From the NCBI GenBank assembly GCA_020853575.1, contig JADYYP010000075.1, positions 123,210 to 187,209 of the forward strand: a DNA stretch of 64,000 nucleotides. The letters are read 5' to 3'. Below are positions 44,463 to 52,637 of the stretch, piece after piece (the first letter of the stretch is position 1; each line of letters begins with the position of its first letter). The notes under the pieces are model-generated. The model had not been told where the DNA came from. It searched no databases and saw only the letters and a list, made by a program, of their open reading frames with translations. The DNA is from Planctomycetota bacterium (GTDB taxonomy: Bacteria; Planctomycetota; UBA1135; GCA-002686595). A program made the position numbers and the translations under genes.

Positions 44463-44469
44463 TCCGCGC

Positions 44470-45765
44470 ATGCCGAACTCGACTTCGCGCCGTGAATTGC
44501 TCGCGCTCTCCGCCCAACTCGCAGGTGCCGGCGCCCTCGGCGCGTGCACTTCACCAGCGCGCACGGCGGAGCCAGAGCGGGCGGAGCGTCTCGAGGATCT
44601 GTTCGACGACCTCAGCGACCAACGCGCTCTCCACGCGCCGATCGGCCCAGAGGAGCGTCGCGCCCGGCGTCTGCGCCTGGGGCGCCTGCTCGAGCGCCAC
44701 GGATGTGACGCGTACTTCTGTGAGGGCGGGCCGACGATGAGCTACCTCACTGGATTCTCGTGGGGCAAGTCGGAACGCGCGTTCGGACTCGTGGTCCTGG
44801 CCGACGGAACGCACTTTTGGATCTGCCCGGCGTTCGAGGCCGAGAAGGCCAAGCTGGCGCTGGCGCGTCCCGACTCGGCGGGTGGCGCTTTGGCGACGTG
44901 GGAAGAGCACGAGTACGCCTGGGCGCCGCTCGCTTCGCAGTTGAATGCACGGCGCGTGTCGCGCATCGCCATCGATCCCGCGACACGCTGCTTCATTCCG
45001 GAGGAACTGCGCGCCGCGTTCGGGGCCGAGCGCGTGACCATGGGAAGATCGGTCTTGGTGGATCTGCGCGGGGTCAAGGACGAGCACGAGCTGCGGCTGC
45101 TGCGCGCCGCGAGCGAGCTCACGCAACGCGCGATCGCGTCCGTCGCGCGCCACGTGCGCGTCGGCATGACCGGTGACGACGTCTCCGCGATAATGGCGCT
45201 CGCGCACCAAAAGCTCGGGATGACCAATCCATGGTGCTTGGCGCTGGTCGGGGCCGCGGCCGCCTATCCGCACGGCGACAACCACACGGTCGAGCTCCAG
45301 CCGGGCGATTTCCTCCTGGTCGACACCGGGGCCAGCTACCACGGATACCAGAGCGACACGACGCGCACCTGGTGCGTCGAGGGCCAGCCGAGCGAGACGC
45401 AGCAGCGCGCTTGGTTCGCCGTCCGCGAGGCCCAGCGCGCAGCGTTCGAGACCATCCGTCCGGGCGTGCGTTGCTCGGCGGTCGACGCAAGCGCTCGCGC
45501 GGTGCTCGAGCAGCGCGGCTTCGGCGCGGGCTACCGCGCGCTGACCCACAGACTGGGCCACGGCATCGGTGTGGAAGGCCACGAGGATCCGTACTTCGAC
45601 GGCGGCAGCCAAGTCGAGCTGGCGCCCGGCATGACCCTGTCGAACGAGCCCGGCGTGTACGTGCTCGGGGAGTACGGGGTGCGCTTGGAGGACATCGTGC
45701 AGTGCACGGCCGAGGGCGCGGACCACTTTGGCCAGTGGCAAGCGCACTGGTCCAGCCCGGCCTGA
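44470..45765 (+). CDS. Lipoprotein M24-family peptidase
   Basis: A 431-residue enzyme with a twin-arginine-like signal (SRRELLALSAQLAGAGALGAC, lipobox LGAC) so it is probably Tat-exported and lipid-anchored. The C-terminal pita-bread fold keeps metal ligands: LLVDTGASYHGYQSDTTRTW (two aspartates), LTHRLGHGIGVEGHEDP (histidine), SNEPGVYV and VRLEDIV (glutamates). It is a second, extracytoplasmic Xaa-Pro dipeptidase-type enzyme beside cytoplasmic PepP at 2710. TACGCT precedes the ATG. Confidence 0.9.
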   Translation: MPNSTSRRELLALSAQLAGAGALGACTSPARTAEPERAERLEDLFDDLSDQRALHAPIGPEERRARRLRLGRLLERHGCDAYFCEGGPTMSYLTGFSWGKSERAFGLVVLADGTHFWICPAFEAEKAKLALARPDSAGGALATWEEHEYAWAPLASQLNARRVSRIAIDPATRCFIPEELRAAFGAERVTMGRSVLVDLRGVKDEHELRLLRAASELTQRAIASVARHVRVGMTGDDVSAIMALAHQKLGMTNPWCLALVGAAAAYPHGDNHTVELQPGDFLLVDTGASYHGYQSDTTRTWCVEGQPSETQQRAWFAVREAQRAAFETIRPGVRCSAVDASARAVLEQRGFGAGYRALTHRLGHGIGVEGHEDPYFDGGSQVELAPGMTLSNEPGVYVLGEYGVRLEDIVQCTAEGADHFGQWQAHWSSPA

Positions 45766-45892
45766 CGCGCTCTACGCACCGCCTCCAGGGCGGACTACGC
45801 ATCGAGATTTTCGATTCGCGTGCACCGCGCGCGCAGCGACCTACGGACCGAGGAGCACGGAGCCCAACGTCCCCCTCCGCCAGGAGTCCCGC

Positions 45893-45997
45893 ATGTCGCG
45901 TTTCCTCGCCCACACGCTGTGCCGCGTCCTCGAGCTGAGCTTCGGAATCGCCGCACTGTGGATTGGCGCGACCATCGGTCGCTACCTGTTCCACTAG
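45893..45997 (+). CDS. Tiny single-span membrane protein (34 aa)
   Basis: A 34-residue open frame with AGGAG seven bases before the ATG. The sequence is a basic start (MSRFLAHTLCRVLEL) followed by one membrane helix (SFGIAALWIGATIGRYLF). No family recognised. The strong ribosome site and hydrophobic span argue it is real; small membrane proteins often tune larger complexes. Confidence 0.5.
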   Translation: MSRFLAHTLCRVLELSFGIAALWIGATIGRYLFH

Positions 45998-46019
45998 CGC
46001 CCGGGAGCGCGCGCGGAGC

Positions 46020-47246
46020 TCAACGCAGCGCGTCGAGCCCGCGCAGCACGTGGAGCCGCAGCTCCGGAGGTTGCTGTGGCGCGAGCCAAGCGAAGAGCAA
46101 CTCGTCCCCGCGCGCGGCCAACGGGGCGAAGCCGGCGGCACGGCCTGGCACGGTCTGGGCGAGCGCGCGAGGCTCTCCGACGCGCTCCACCGTCACGCAT
46201 GCGAGCATCCACTCCGCGAGCTCGCGATCGACGCGCTCGAGCCACGTCACCCATAGCACCCCGCGCGCATCCATCGCGGCCGACACCATGCCATCCGTGT
46301 CGCGGCGCGAGAGCACGCGGGGAGCGTCGAAGCTCATCCCGCGGTCGGTGGAGAAACTGACCTGCACCCGCGCTCGATTCTCGACGCCCAGCGTGAACCA
46401 AGCCGCTCCGACGTTCGAACCGTGCGCGGCTAGGCTCGGGCCGTTCCCCGGGCATCCGGCGATGCGCCAGCCGTCCTGGAACAGCGGGCGCGGCGCGCTC
46501 ACCGACCCAGCTCGCCAAGTGACGACGGCGATGTCGCGCACCTCGTCGGCGGAGCGATCGCGATAGCCGATCAGTGCCGAGCCGTCGTCGAGCACCGCGA
46601 TGCTCGTGCGGCATCCGTCGCAGACGCGCTCGTCGAGCACGAGCTCGGGCTCACACGCCTCGTCGAGCAGTACGCGGGCGCGCAGTTGCATCGCGCCACG
46701 CTGCGAACCGTTCACCCGTTGTCGTCCGTCCAGCCACACCGCGAGAGTGCCCCTCGGATCGAGCGCGGCGAGCGACACGCAGCCATGCTCGGTCAACTCT
46801 GGGAGCTCGTGCAGCTCGATGGGCTTCGACCAGGAGTCGGTGCGAGCTTCGCGGCGCACGCCTCTCAGATCGCGCGCCAACTGCACGGCGCCGCTGCGCC
46901 CGGGGAACGCGACCCACACGTCGCCGTCCGCCTCCGCGCTCAGCGCGGGAGCATCGGACCAAACCGCGCTCCAGTCGACTCCGAGCGCGAGCTCCACGGG
47001 CTCGCTGCACTCGCCGTCTTCGACTTCGACCAAGCGCAGCGCGCGCCGCGCTTGAGCTTCTGCGATCCACGCGACCCGCGCGACTCCATCGGCACCCACC
47101 TCGAGGCTCGGCGCGCGCGCATCCTCGACCGAGCCGATGCACTCGCTCTCGAAACTCCCGGGTCCGGGTTCGCCGCAACTCGCCAGCGCGAGCGCGGCGA
47201 CGCCCGCTGTCGCACGGACCCACACCGTTCCAACGCAAACGGGCAC
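46020..47246 (-). CDS. BNR/sialidase-like repeat lipoprotein
   Basis: 408 residues from GTG 47246 (GTG 47225 is equally possible). Lipobox LALASC then a six-bladed-propeller-like protein with Asp-box-type turns (SFSTDRGMSFDAP; SVEDARAPSLEVGADGVARVAW). Glycosidase catalytic residues of true sialidases are not recognisable, so a binding role is likely. It starts 68 bases after a tiny basic gene on the same strand. Confidence 0.72.
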   Translation of the reverse strand: MPVCVGTVWVRATAGVAALALASCGEPGPGSFESECIGSVEDARAPSLEVGADGVARVAWIAEAQARRALRLVEVEDGECSEPVELALGVDWSAVWSDAPALSAEADGDVWVAFPGRSGAVQLARDLRGVRREARTDSWSKPIELHELPELTEHGCVSLAALDPRGTLAVWLDGRQRVNGSQRGAMQLRARVLLDEACEPELVLDERVCDGCRTSIAVLDDGSALIGYRDRSADEVRDIAVVTWRAGSVSAPRPLFQDGWRIAGCPGNGPSLAAHGSNVGAAWFTLGVENRARVQVSFSTDRGMSFDAPRVLSRRDTDGMVSAAMDARGVLWVTWLERVDRELAEWMLACVTVERVGEPRALAQTVPGRAAGFAPLAARGDELLFAWLAPQQPPELRLHVLRGLDALR

Positions 47247-47314
47247 CTCGCGGCGCCCGTCTCGGTTCGACCGCTGGCTCAGCGGCCCGTGCCGCGCTGC
47301 AGCGGAAGCGGCTC

Positions 47315-47455
47315 TCACAGACGCGTGTAGTCGCGGCCGCGGCGCGGCTTCTTCTGGCGGCCGAGCGCCAGGATCTTGCCGGAGTTCATGCCCATGCGCT
47401 TGACGCGCTTGCGACCCCGCGTGGGGCCGCCATTCTTGAAGCGGGAGTTGGCCAT
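47315..47455 (-). CDS. Small highly basic protein (46 aa)
   Basis: A 46-residue protein with 16 lysine/arginine residues: MANSRFKNGGPTRGRKRVKR followed by GKILALGRQKKPRRGRDYTRL. Size and charge resemble small ribosomal proteins such as bL34 or THX, but no signature matches. ATG at 47455 has AGGA about ten bases upstream. It probably binds RNA or DNA; this is inference. Confidence 0.6.
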   Translation of the reverse strand: MANSRFKNGGPTRGRKRVKRMGMNSGKILALGRQKKPRRGRDYTRL

Positions 47456-47582
47456 CTTGGGTTGCGTCCTGTTTGGGGTCGCCGAGCGTCGGAGGAGCCG
47501 TCGACCTGGTCGGGTGCGTCGAGAATCGAAGGCGGAAGGTTCTATCCGCTGGGCGCGCCCGCGGCAAGCCCGAGCGCCCGCC

Positions 47583-49511
47583 TCAGGGCCTCTCGTGGCT
47601 CTCCGAGACCCCCTCGGCATAGCCCAGGGCCTTGAGCGCATCGGTGTTGCCGACCTCCCCCTTGGCCATGTCGCGCTCGTCGCTGGCATTCCAGGTCCCG
47701 CGCAGCGCTTCGAGGCGCTCGCGCATGCGTTGGAGCACTTCGGGGCGCGCCGCGGCCATGTCGTGCTCCTCGACACGGTCGATCGAGGTGTCGTAGAGCC
47801 GCCAAGTCTGCTCCGTACCCAGGCCCTCGCGCACGAGCTTCCAGCCGCCCTCGTAGAGCGCGAGCTTGATTTTCCGCGGGTCGGGGTGGTCGCGGTCCTC
47901 GACCAGCACGGCGCGCGCGGGATCGAGTTCGCCCAGCAAGCTGGTGCCACTCATGCGGCTCGCCGGAGCCAGGCCGGCGAGCGCCAGCAAGGTCGGCGCG
48001 ACGTCCACCCCGCTCACCGGAGCGTCGATGCGGCGCGGAGCGACACCTCCGGGTGGGCGTACGAGCAGCGGAACGCGCGTCTGGCACTCCAGGATGTTGC
48101 CGTGCTCGTACTGCCCGCCTTCGCCGAAGGCCTCGCCGTGATCGGATGTCAGCACCACCGCGGTGCGCTGGAGATCCACGGCTCCCAGGAAGCGGTCCAC
48201 CGCGGAGTCGAGCTCGAACAACTCGGCCTCGTACAGCTCGCGCAGATGTTGTTGGTCGCGAGCCTGGGGTTGGTATTTCTGCGTCGCGACGCGGTCGCCG
48301 CGCAAGGAATAGCCGTCGACGATGCCGTCGTAGGGCTCGACCCATTTCTCGCGCGCCGAGGGCTCCGGCAAGTAGGGCCAGTGCACGTCGTACAGATTGA
48401 CGAAGCAAAACCACGGACGCGGGTCGCCGTTCTCGATCCAGCGCTGCGCGCTGTCGAGCACCTCCCGCGCCGGCCGTTGGAAGTCCTGGATCCAGTGCGG
48501 GAGTCCATTCTGCCGCAGAGCGGGCAGCCAGCCGGCGGCCAGCGATTGCAGGTCGTGCACCAGGGCCCAAGCATGGGTGTAGGTCACCCAGGGATCGACG
48601 CGGTCATCGTAGGTTTCGAACGCGAAGCTGATGCCGCTTTGCGCACGCAGCACGTCGGTTCCGACGAAGCCACCCGTGCGATAGCCCGCCTCGCGCAAGG
48701 CGCGCACGATGGTCGGAGTCTCGAGCGGATGGAAGCGCTGGCGCGTCATGCGCGCCCCGTGGTGCGACGGAAACACCCCAGTGAGCATCGAGAGATGCGA
48801 AGTCAGCGTGTACACCGATGCGGAGCGCGCGTGCGTGAAGGTCACGGCGCTGGCGGCGAGCTGGTCCAGGTTGGGAGTCGTCGCGCGCGGGTGGCCGTAC
48901 AGCGACAGGCTCTCGGCGCGCGTCGTGTCCCATACCAAGCACAGCACGTTCGGCCGCGCTGCGTCGGATGCGCGTAGCTCGTCGGGTGTCTCGTCGCTGT
49001 GGAACGAAATCGCCAAGCCGCAAGCGCACGCGGCCGCCACGGCGACGATCGAGAGGCGCTCCACGCTCCAACGGCGCACGATGCGCGTCACGAGCGCCGC
49101 GCCCGCGGCCAGCGCCAACACCGCGCCCGCGCTCTGCACCCAGGGGCGCCAGTCGCGCAGCGCGCTGGTGTTGCCGCCGAGGCTGGTGTAGCTGTCGAGG
49201 CAGGAGTGGAGCACGACCGGCAACACGGTCCAGGCGAAGAGGCGCACGATCGACGCGCTCGAGAGGCCGCGCCGGCGGAGGACCGTGCGCTCGAAGAGCA
49301 CGCTCGGGAGCGCTCCGATCAGGGTGAACACCAACCACAGGAGCACCGACTCCACGAACAGCGCGACGCTCAGCGGCCGGTGGTGGTACTCGGCGCGCAC
49401 CAACAGCGTGTCGATGGCGGCGGCCGACGCCGCGACCGCCACCCAGGCCAGCATGCGGCGGCCCGCGGAAGCGGTCGTGGGCTCGCTGGAATGATCGGGC
49501 TGGGCGTGCAC
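47583..49511 (-). CDS. Membrane-anchored sulfatase-family hydrolase
   Basis: A 642-residue protein with five N-terminal membrane helices (residues 20-170) and a soluble alkaline-phosphatase-superfamily domain (about 185-600). WDTTRAESLSLYG opens the fold; the catalytic position normally held by formylglycine is Thr235 (VYTLTSHLSMLTG), and SDHGEAFGEGG supplies metal ligands. A threonine at this site is usual in phosphoethanolamine/phosphoglycerol transferases and some planctomycete hydrolases, so it may be a transferase rather than a sulfatase. Start GTG 49511; ATG 49454 is an alternative. Confidence 0.85.
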   Translation of the reverse strand: MHAQPDHSSEPTTASAGRRMLAWVAVAASAAAIDTLLVRAEYHHRPLSVALFVESVLLWLVFTLIGALPSVLFERTVLRRRGLSSASIVRLFAWTVLPVVLHSCLDSYTSLGGNTSALRDWRPWVQSAGAVLALAAGAALVTRIVRRWSVERLSIVAVAAACACGLAISFHSDETPDELRASDAARPNVLCLVWDTTRAESLSLYGHPRATTPNLDQLAASAVTFTHARSASVYTLTSHLSMLTGVFPSHHGARMTRQRFHPLETPTIVRALREAGYRTGGFVGTDVLRAQSGISFAFETYDDRVDPWVTYTHAWALVHDLQSLAAGWLPALRQNGLPHWIQDFQRPAREVLDSAQRWIENGDPRPWFCFVNLYDVHWPYLPEPSAREKWVEPYDGIVDGYSLRGDRVATQKYQPQARDQQHLRELYEAELFELDSAVDRFLGAVDLQRTAVVLTSDHGEAFGEGGQYEHGNILECQTRVPLLVRPPGGVAPRRIDAPVSGVDVAPTLLALAGLAPASRMSGTSLLGELDPARAVLVEDRDHPDPRKIKLALYEGGWKLVREGLGTEQTWRLYDTSIDRVEEHDMAAARPEVLQRMRERLEALRGTWNASDERDMAKGEVGNTDALKALGYAEGVSESHERP

Positions 49512-49571
49512 GGGTGGTTCGGAAGTTCTTTCGCGCGGGGGAGCGGTCGGGCTTGAGCGCGGGAACCGCCG

Positions 49572-49787
49572 CTAGCTGCGGCGCCTTCCAAACAGCGTCA
49601 AGCTTCCCCAGAAGAGGACGAGACTGGCCACGACCTCGTCCAGGTTGCCGAACAACGGCGCCGCGTCGGGGACGAGCTCGAACGTGCCCTGGCCCACGTT
49701 GCTGAGATACACCAGCGCCAGCGCGATCGCGAGCAGGGCGGCGATCGAGCGCAGCGGACCGGGTTCTGCGCGCGCGGGCTCAGCCAT
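49572..49787 (-). CDS. Small DUF1232-like membrane protein
   Basis: A 71-residue protein with two membrane segments (LRSIAALLAIALALVYLSNV and EVVASLVLFWGSLTLFG) flanking ELVPDAAPLFGNLDEV, which resembles the IPDxxPVLGxLDD turn of DUF1232 proteins. Its ATG lies inside the 3' end of the upstream gene (overlap 8 bases), so they are translated together. Confidence 0.65.
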   Translation of the reverse strand: MAEPARAEPGPLRSIAALLAIALALVYLSNVGQGTFELVPDAAPLFGNLDEVVASLVLFWGSLTLFGRRRS

Positions 49788-50379
49788 CGCCGACGCGCTC
49801 CTCGCCGAAGCGCACGACGATCCGCGCCTGCGGGATGTCGCGGTGCAGCGCAGTCACCAGCTTCTCGATGCTCCACTCGACGATGCCGCGCGCGCGCGCT
49901 TCGGCGTCGACGGTCGAACCCGGAGCGAAGTTGGGCACGTTGCGGGCCATGTCGCCTCCGATCGCTCCTTGGCCCAGGCGCTCCGGACGCGGCAGCGAAA
50001 TGACCACATCCAAGCCCTCGCGACGGACGACCGAAGGCGCGAGGCCGCTGAAGTCGACGCCCCAGACCTCCTGGGCTGGGCTGTTGCGTTCGACAGCGAT
50101 GGTGTGCGTCAAGAGCCAGCGCTGATCGGGGCCGTAGCGCAACTGCACCAGGCGCTGGTGGATCAAGGGCGCTCCGTACTCGATCCAGCGCTCGAGCCGC
50201 AGTGACGGATCGACCGGCATCTCCGCGCGCGTCCGGCGAAAGTCATCGCCCAACTGCGAGGCGCGCCAGCGGTACAGCACGGCGGTCGCGCCCAAGCCGA
50301 TTCCGACCAACGCCAACACGAACACCATTCCGTTGACGCGCCAGCCGCGCGCTGTCGGTGTGCTCGTCGTGCGCTCCAT
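49780..50379 (-). CDS. DUF4230-like membrane-anchored protein
   Basis: 199 residues from ATG 50379 (longer starts are possible). One N-terminal membrane span (VFVLALVGIGLGATAVLY) and an extracytoplasmic alpha/beta domain with VWGVDFSGLAPSVVRREGLDVVISLPRP, which recalls DUF4230/SPFH-adjacent proteins. CACAAT six bases before the ATG may be its -10. Function unknown; paired with the tiny DUF1232-like protein. Confidence 0.65.
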   Translation of the reverse strand: MERTTSTPTARGWRVNGMVFVLALVGIGLGATAVLYRWRASQLGDDFRRTRAEMPVDPSLRLERWIEYGAPLIHQRLVQLRYGPDQRWLLTHTIAVERNSPAQEVWGVDFSGLAPSVVRREGLDVVISLPRPERLGQGAIGGDMARNVPNFAPGSTVDAEARARGIVEWSIEKLVTALHRDIPQARIVVRFGEERVGDG

Positions 50380-50431
50380 GGGGTCATTGTGTGTTGCGCG
50401 GGGCCGGACTTCCATCGCGGGTGTCGCCCGT

Positions 50432-50437
50432 TACGCT
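50432..50437 (+). promoter_or_regulatory. TAnnnT start-proximal element (apaH-like gene)
   Basis: TACGCT ends six bases before the GTG at 50444. Confidence 0.45.
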
Positions 50438-50443
50438 CTCGCC

Positions 50444-51169
50444 GTGGCACGCCGCATCTTCGTCGGGGACATCCAAGGTTGCCGAGTCGAGCTCGAGCGC
50501 TTGCTCGAGAAGCTCGCGTTCGATCCGGCGCGCGATGAGCTGCAGCCCGTCGGTGACCTGGTCAATCGCGGGCCCGATTCCCTCGGCGCGCTGCGCGTCC
50601 TGCGCGCCCTGGGAGCTGGTGGAGTGCTCGGAAATCACGACGTCCACTTGCTGCGCGTGGCGGCGGGAAAGCGTGCGCTGCGCGAGGGCGACACGATCGA
50701 GGGCGTGTTGCACGCCCCCGATCGCGGTGAGTTGCTCGCGTGGCTCGCGAGCCTGCCCTTCGTGCGCAAGTGGGACGACGTGTGGCTGGTCCACGCAGCG
50801 CTCCACCCGGCCTGGGCCGACCCCGAGGCCGAGTTGCGCGGGCTGGACCCACTCGAGCTCGACGCGCGCATCGACTTCGCGACTCGGGCGCGCTACACGG
50901 CGCGCGACGGCACGCAGGCGCAGACCGACCCACCGCCAACGGGACAGCCGTTTCGACCGTGGTTCGAGCACTGGTTCGACTCGCGCGTCGGCGACAAGCG
51001 CACGGTCGTGTACGGCCACTGGGCGCGCATGAACCTGGTGTTGCGCTCCAGGCTGCGCGGGCTGGACACGGGCTGCGTCTGGGGCGGCAAGCTCTCGGCT
51101 TGGATCGCCGAGGAGGACCGCATCGTGCAAGTCGACGCCGCGCAACGCTACGCGGAGTTCAACGACTAG
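50444..51169 (+). CDS. apaH: Symmetrical bis(5'-nucleosyl)-tetraphosphatase
   Basis: A 241-residue phosphoesterase that splits Ap4A to two ADP. The metallophosphatase motifs are all present: GDIQGC, GDLVNRGPDS, GNHDVHLL, VHAALHPAW and YGHWA, followed by LDTGCVWGGKLSAW. The start is GTG 50444, supported by the TACGCT element six bases before it. It ends four bases into the convergent FAD-oxidase gene. Confidence 0.93.
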   Translation: MARRIFVGDIQGCRVELERLLEKLAFDPARDELQPVGDLVNRGPDSLGALRVLRALGAGGVLGNHDVHLLRVAAGKRALREGDTIEGVLHAPDRGELLAWLASLPFVRKWDDVWLVHAALHPAWADPEAELRGLDPLELDARIDFATRARYTARDGTQAQTDPPPTGQPFRPWFEHWFDSRVGDKRTVVYGHWARMNLVLRSRLRGLDTGCVWGGKLSAWIAEEDRIVQVDAAQRYAEFND

Positions 51170-52632
51170 CTCGCGACCAGCCAGTCGCGGAACGCGCGGC
51201 GGTAGAGATTGCCGTCGAGCAAGGTCTCCGGGTCGCACGCGCGCTTGAGCTTGGCGAAGGCCGCGAGTTTGTCGTGCGGCAGGAAGCGCGCGGTGTCCTC
51301 CGCCGCGACGACCGCGTCTTTCGCGAAATAGAAGCGACCACCAGCGGCGATCACCACCTCGGTCAGCTCGTCGCACAACTTCCACAACTGCGCGCGGCGC
51401 GTCGGAGTCACCTTGAAGTCCAGCGCGAAGCTCCAACCATCGACGGCGTGCGTCAACCAGAAGGGGTCGGGCCGGTGGCGCTTGAACACGCCGAGATAGG
51501 GCACCTGCCCGACCTTGCGGCAGCGCGCCAGGAGCTCGGTGTGCACCTCGTGCGCGACCGCATCGGGCACGAACGGTTGGTACTGGATCAACCCGCGATC
51601 GACGCGCTGGCGGCCGTAGGCCCACTTCCAGTTGGGCACGTAGTCGAGCAGGAACGAAAATCCCGCGTGCGACTGCAGGTACGGCTCGCCCAGGCCCTCG
51701 AGCATGCCAGCGACGTACTTGGCCGCATTGATCGAGCGCATGCCCAGGTCGGTGTTGAACAGTGACAGGATGCGCCACACCTGCGACTTGGGGAACAGCC
51801 CCATGATGTTCGCGGGCAACTCCTGGTGGGCGATGCGCAAGGTGTCCTCCGGATGCGCGTCCTCGCCAGGCTTCAGGTACTCCGCGTCGTGGATCAACCC
51901 GCGGCCGCTGTCGTCGCCGCCCGGAAAGCAATCGATCCAGCCCACGAGGTAGTCGGCGCGCGTCTTGTTCGCTTCGAAATACTGCATCATCTCGCGCAGG
52001 TTGCGCGTGCTGATGCCGCGGACGCGCACGTTGCCGCTGTAGATGTGCTTGGTCTCGAGCACGATACGGCTGAAGCAGCCCAGCAATCCGAAGCCGCCGA
52101 TGGCGGCGTGGAACAGGTCAGCGTTGCGCTCGCGCGAGCACGTGCGCAACTCCCCGGTCGGCAGCACGATGTCGAACTCCCGGCAGGCATCACCGATCGT
52201 CCCGACGGCGAAGTTGTTCTTGCCGTGGATGTTGGCAGCCAGGGCTCCAGCGAGCGTCGGGAACATCGTCCCGCTGACCACACGCGGCCAGAAGCCGTGG
52301 GGCAGGATCGTCTTCCACAGCTTCTCGATCGTCACGCCCGGCTCGGCCACGACGACGCCGCTCTCGCGGTCGAAGGCCAGCACGCGGTCCATGCGCGAGA
52401 TGTCGAGCACGTACCCACGTTCGTTGACACTCGCGTCCCCGTAGCTGTTGCCTCCGCCGCGCAGCGCCAGCGACACACCGTCGCGGCGCGCCAACTCGAA
52501 AGCGCGCAGGATTTCCTCGGTCGAACGCGGACGCAGCACGCGCGCGTGAGCCCCGATGGCCATTCCCCAGCCTTCGACGTACTCGAAGGAGCTCGCCACG
52601 TCCCCACGCTGCCGCACCGCGAAGTTCTGCAT
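51166..52632 (-). CDS. FAD-linked oxidase, DprE1-like
   Basis: A 488-residue oxidoreductase of the VAO/PCMH class. The FAD-binding N-terminal half has LRPRSTEEILRAFELARR, LRGGGNSYGDASVN and GFGLLGCFSRI; the C-terminal substrate domain follows. Length and motifs match decaprenylphosphoryl-ribose 2'-oxidase (DprE1). It follows a reductase (DprE2-like) by five bases, so they likely act as an epimerase pair on a lipid-linked sugar in the envelope. The final sugar is unknown. Confidence 0.85.
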   Translation of the reverse strand: MQNFAVRQRGDVASSFEYVEGWGMAIGAHARVLRPRSTEEILRAFELARRDGVSLALRGGGNSYGDASVNERGYVLDISRMDRVLAFDRESGVVVAEPGVTIEKLWKTILPHGFWPRVVSGTMFPTLAGALAANIHGKNNFAVGTIGDACREFDIVLPTGELRTCSRERNADLFHAAIGGFGLLGCFSRIVLETKHIYSGNVRVRGISTRNLREMMQYFEANKTRADYLVGWIDCFPGGDDSGRGLIHDAEYLKPGEDAHPEDTLRIAHQELPANIMGLFPKSQVWRILSLFNTDLGMRSINAAKYVAGMLEGLGEPYLQSHAGFSFLLDYVPNWKWAYGRQRVDRGLIQYQPFVPDAVAHEVHTELLARCRKVGQVPYLGVFKRHRPDPFWLTHAVDGWSFALDFKVTPTRRAQLWKLCDELTEVVIAAGGRFYFAKDAVVAAEDTARFLPHDKLAAFAKLKRACDPETLLDGNLYRRAFRDWLVAS

Positions 52633-52637
52633 GGCGC

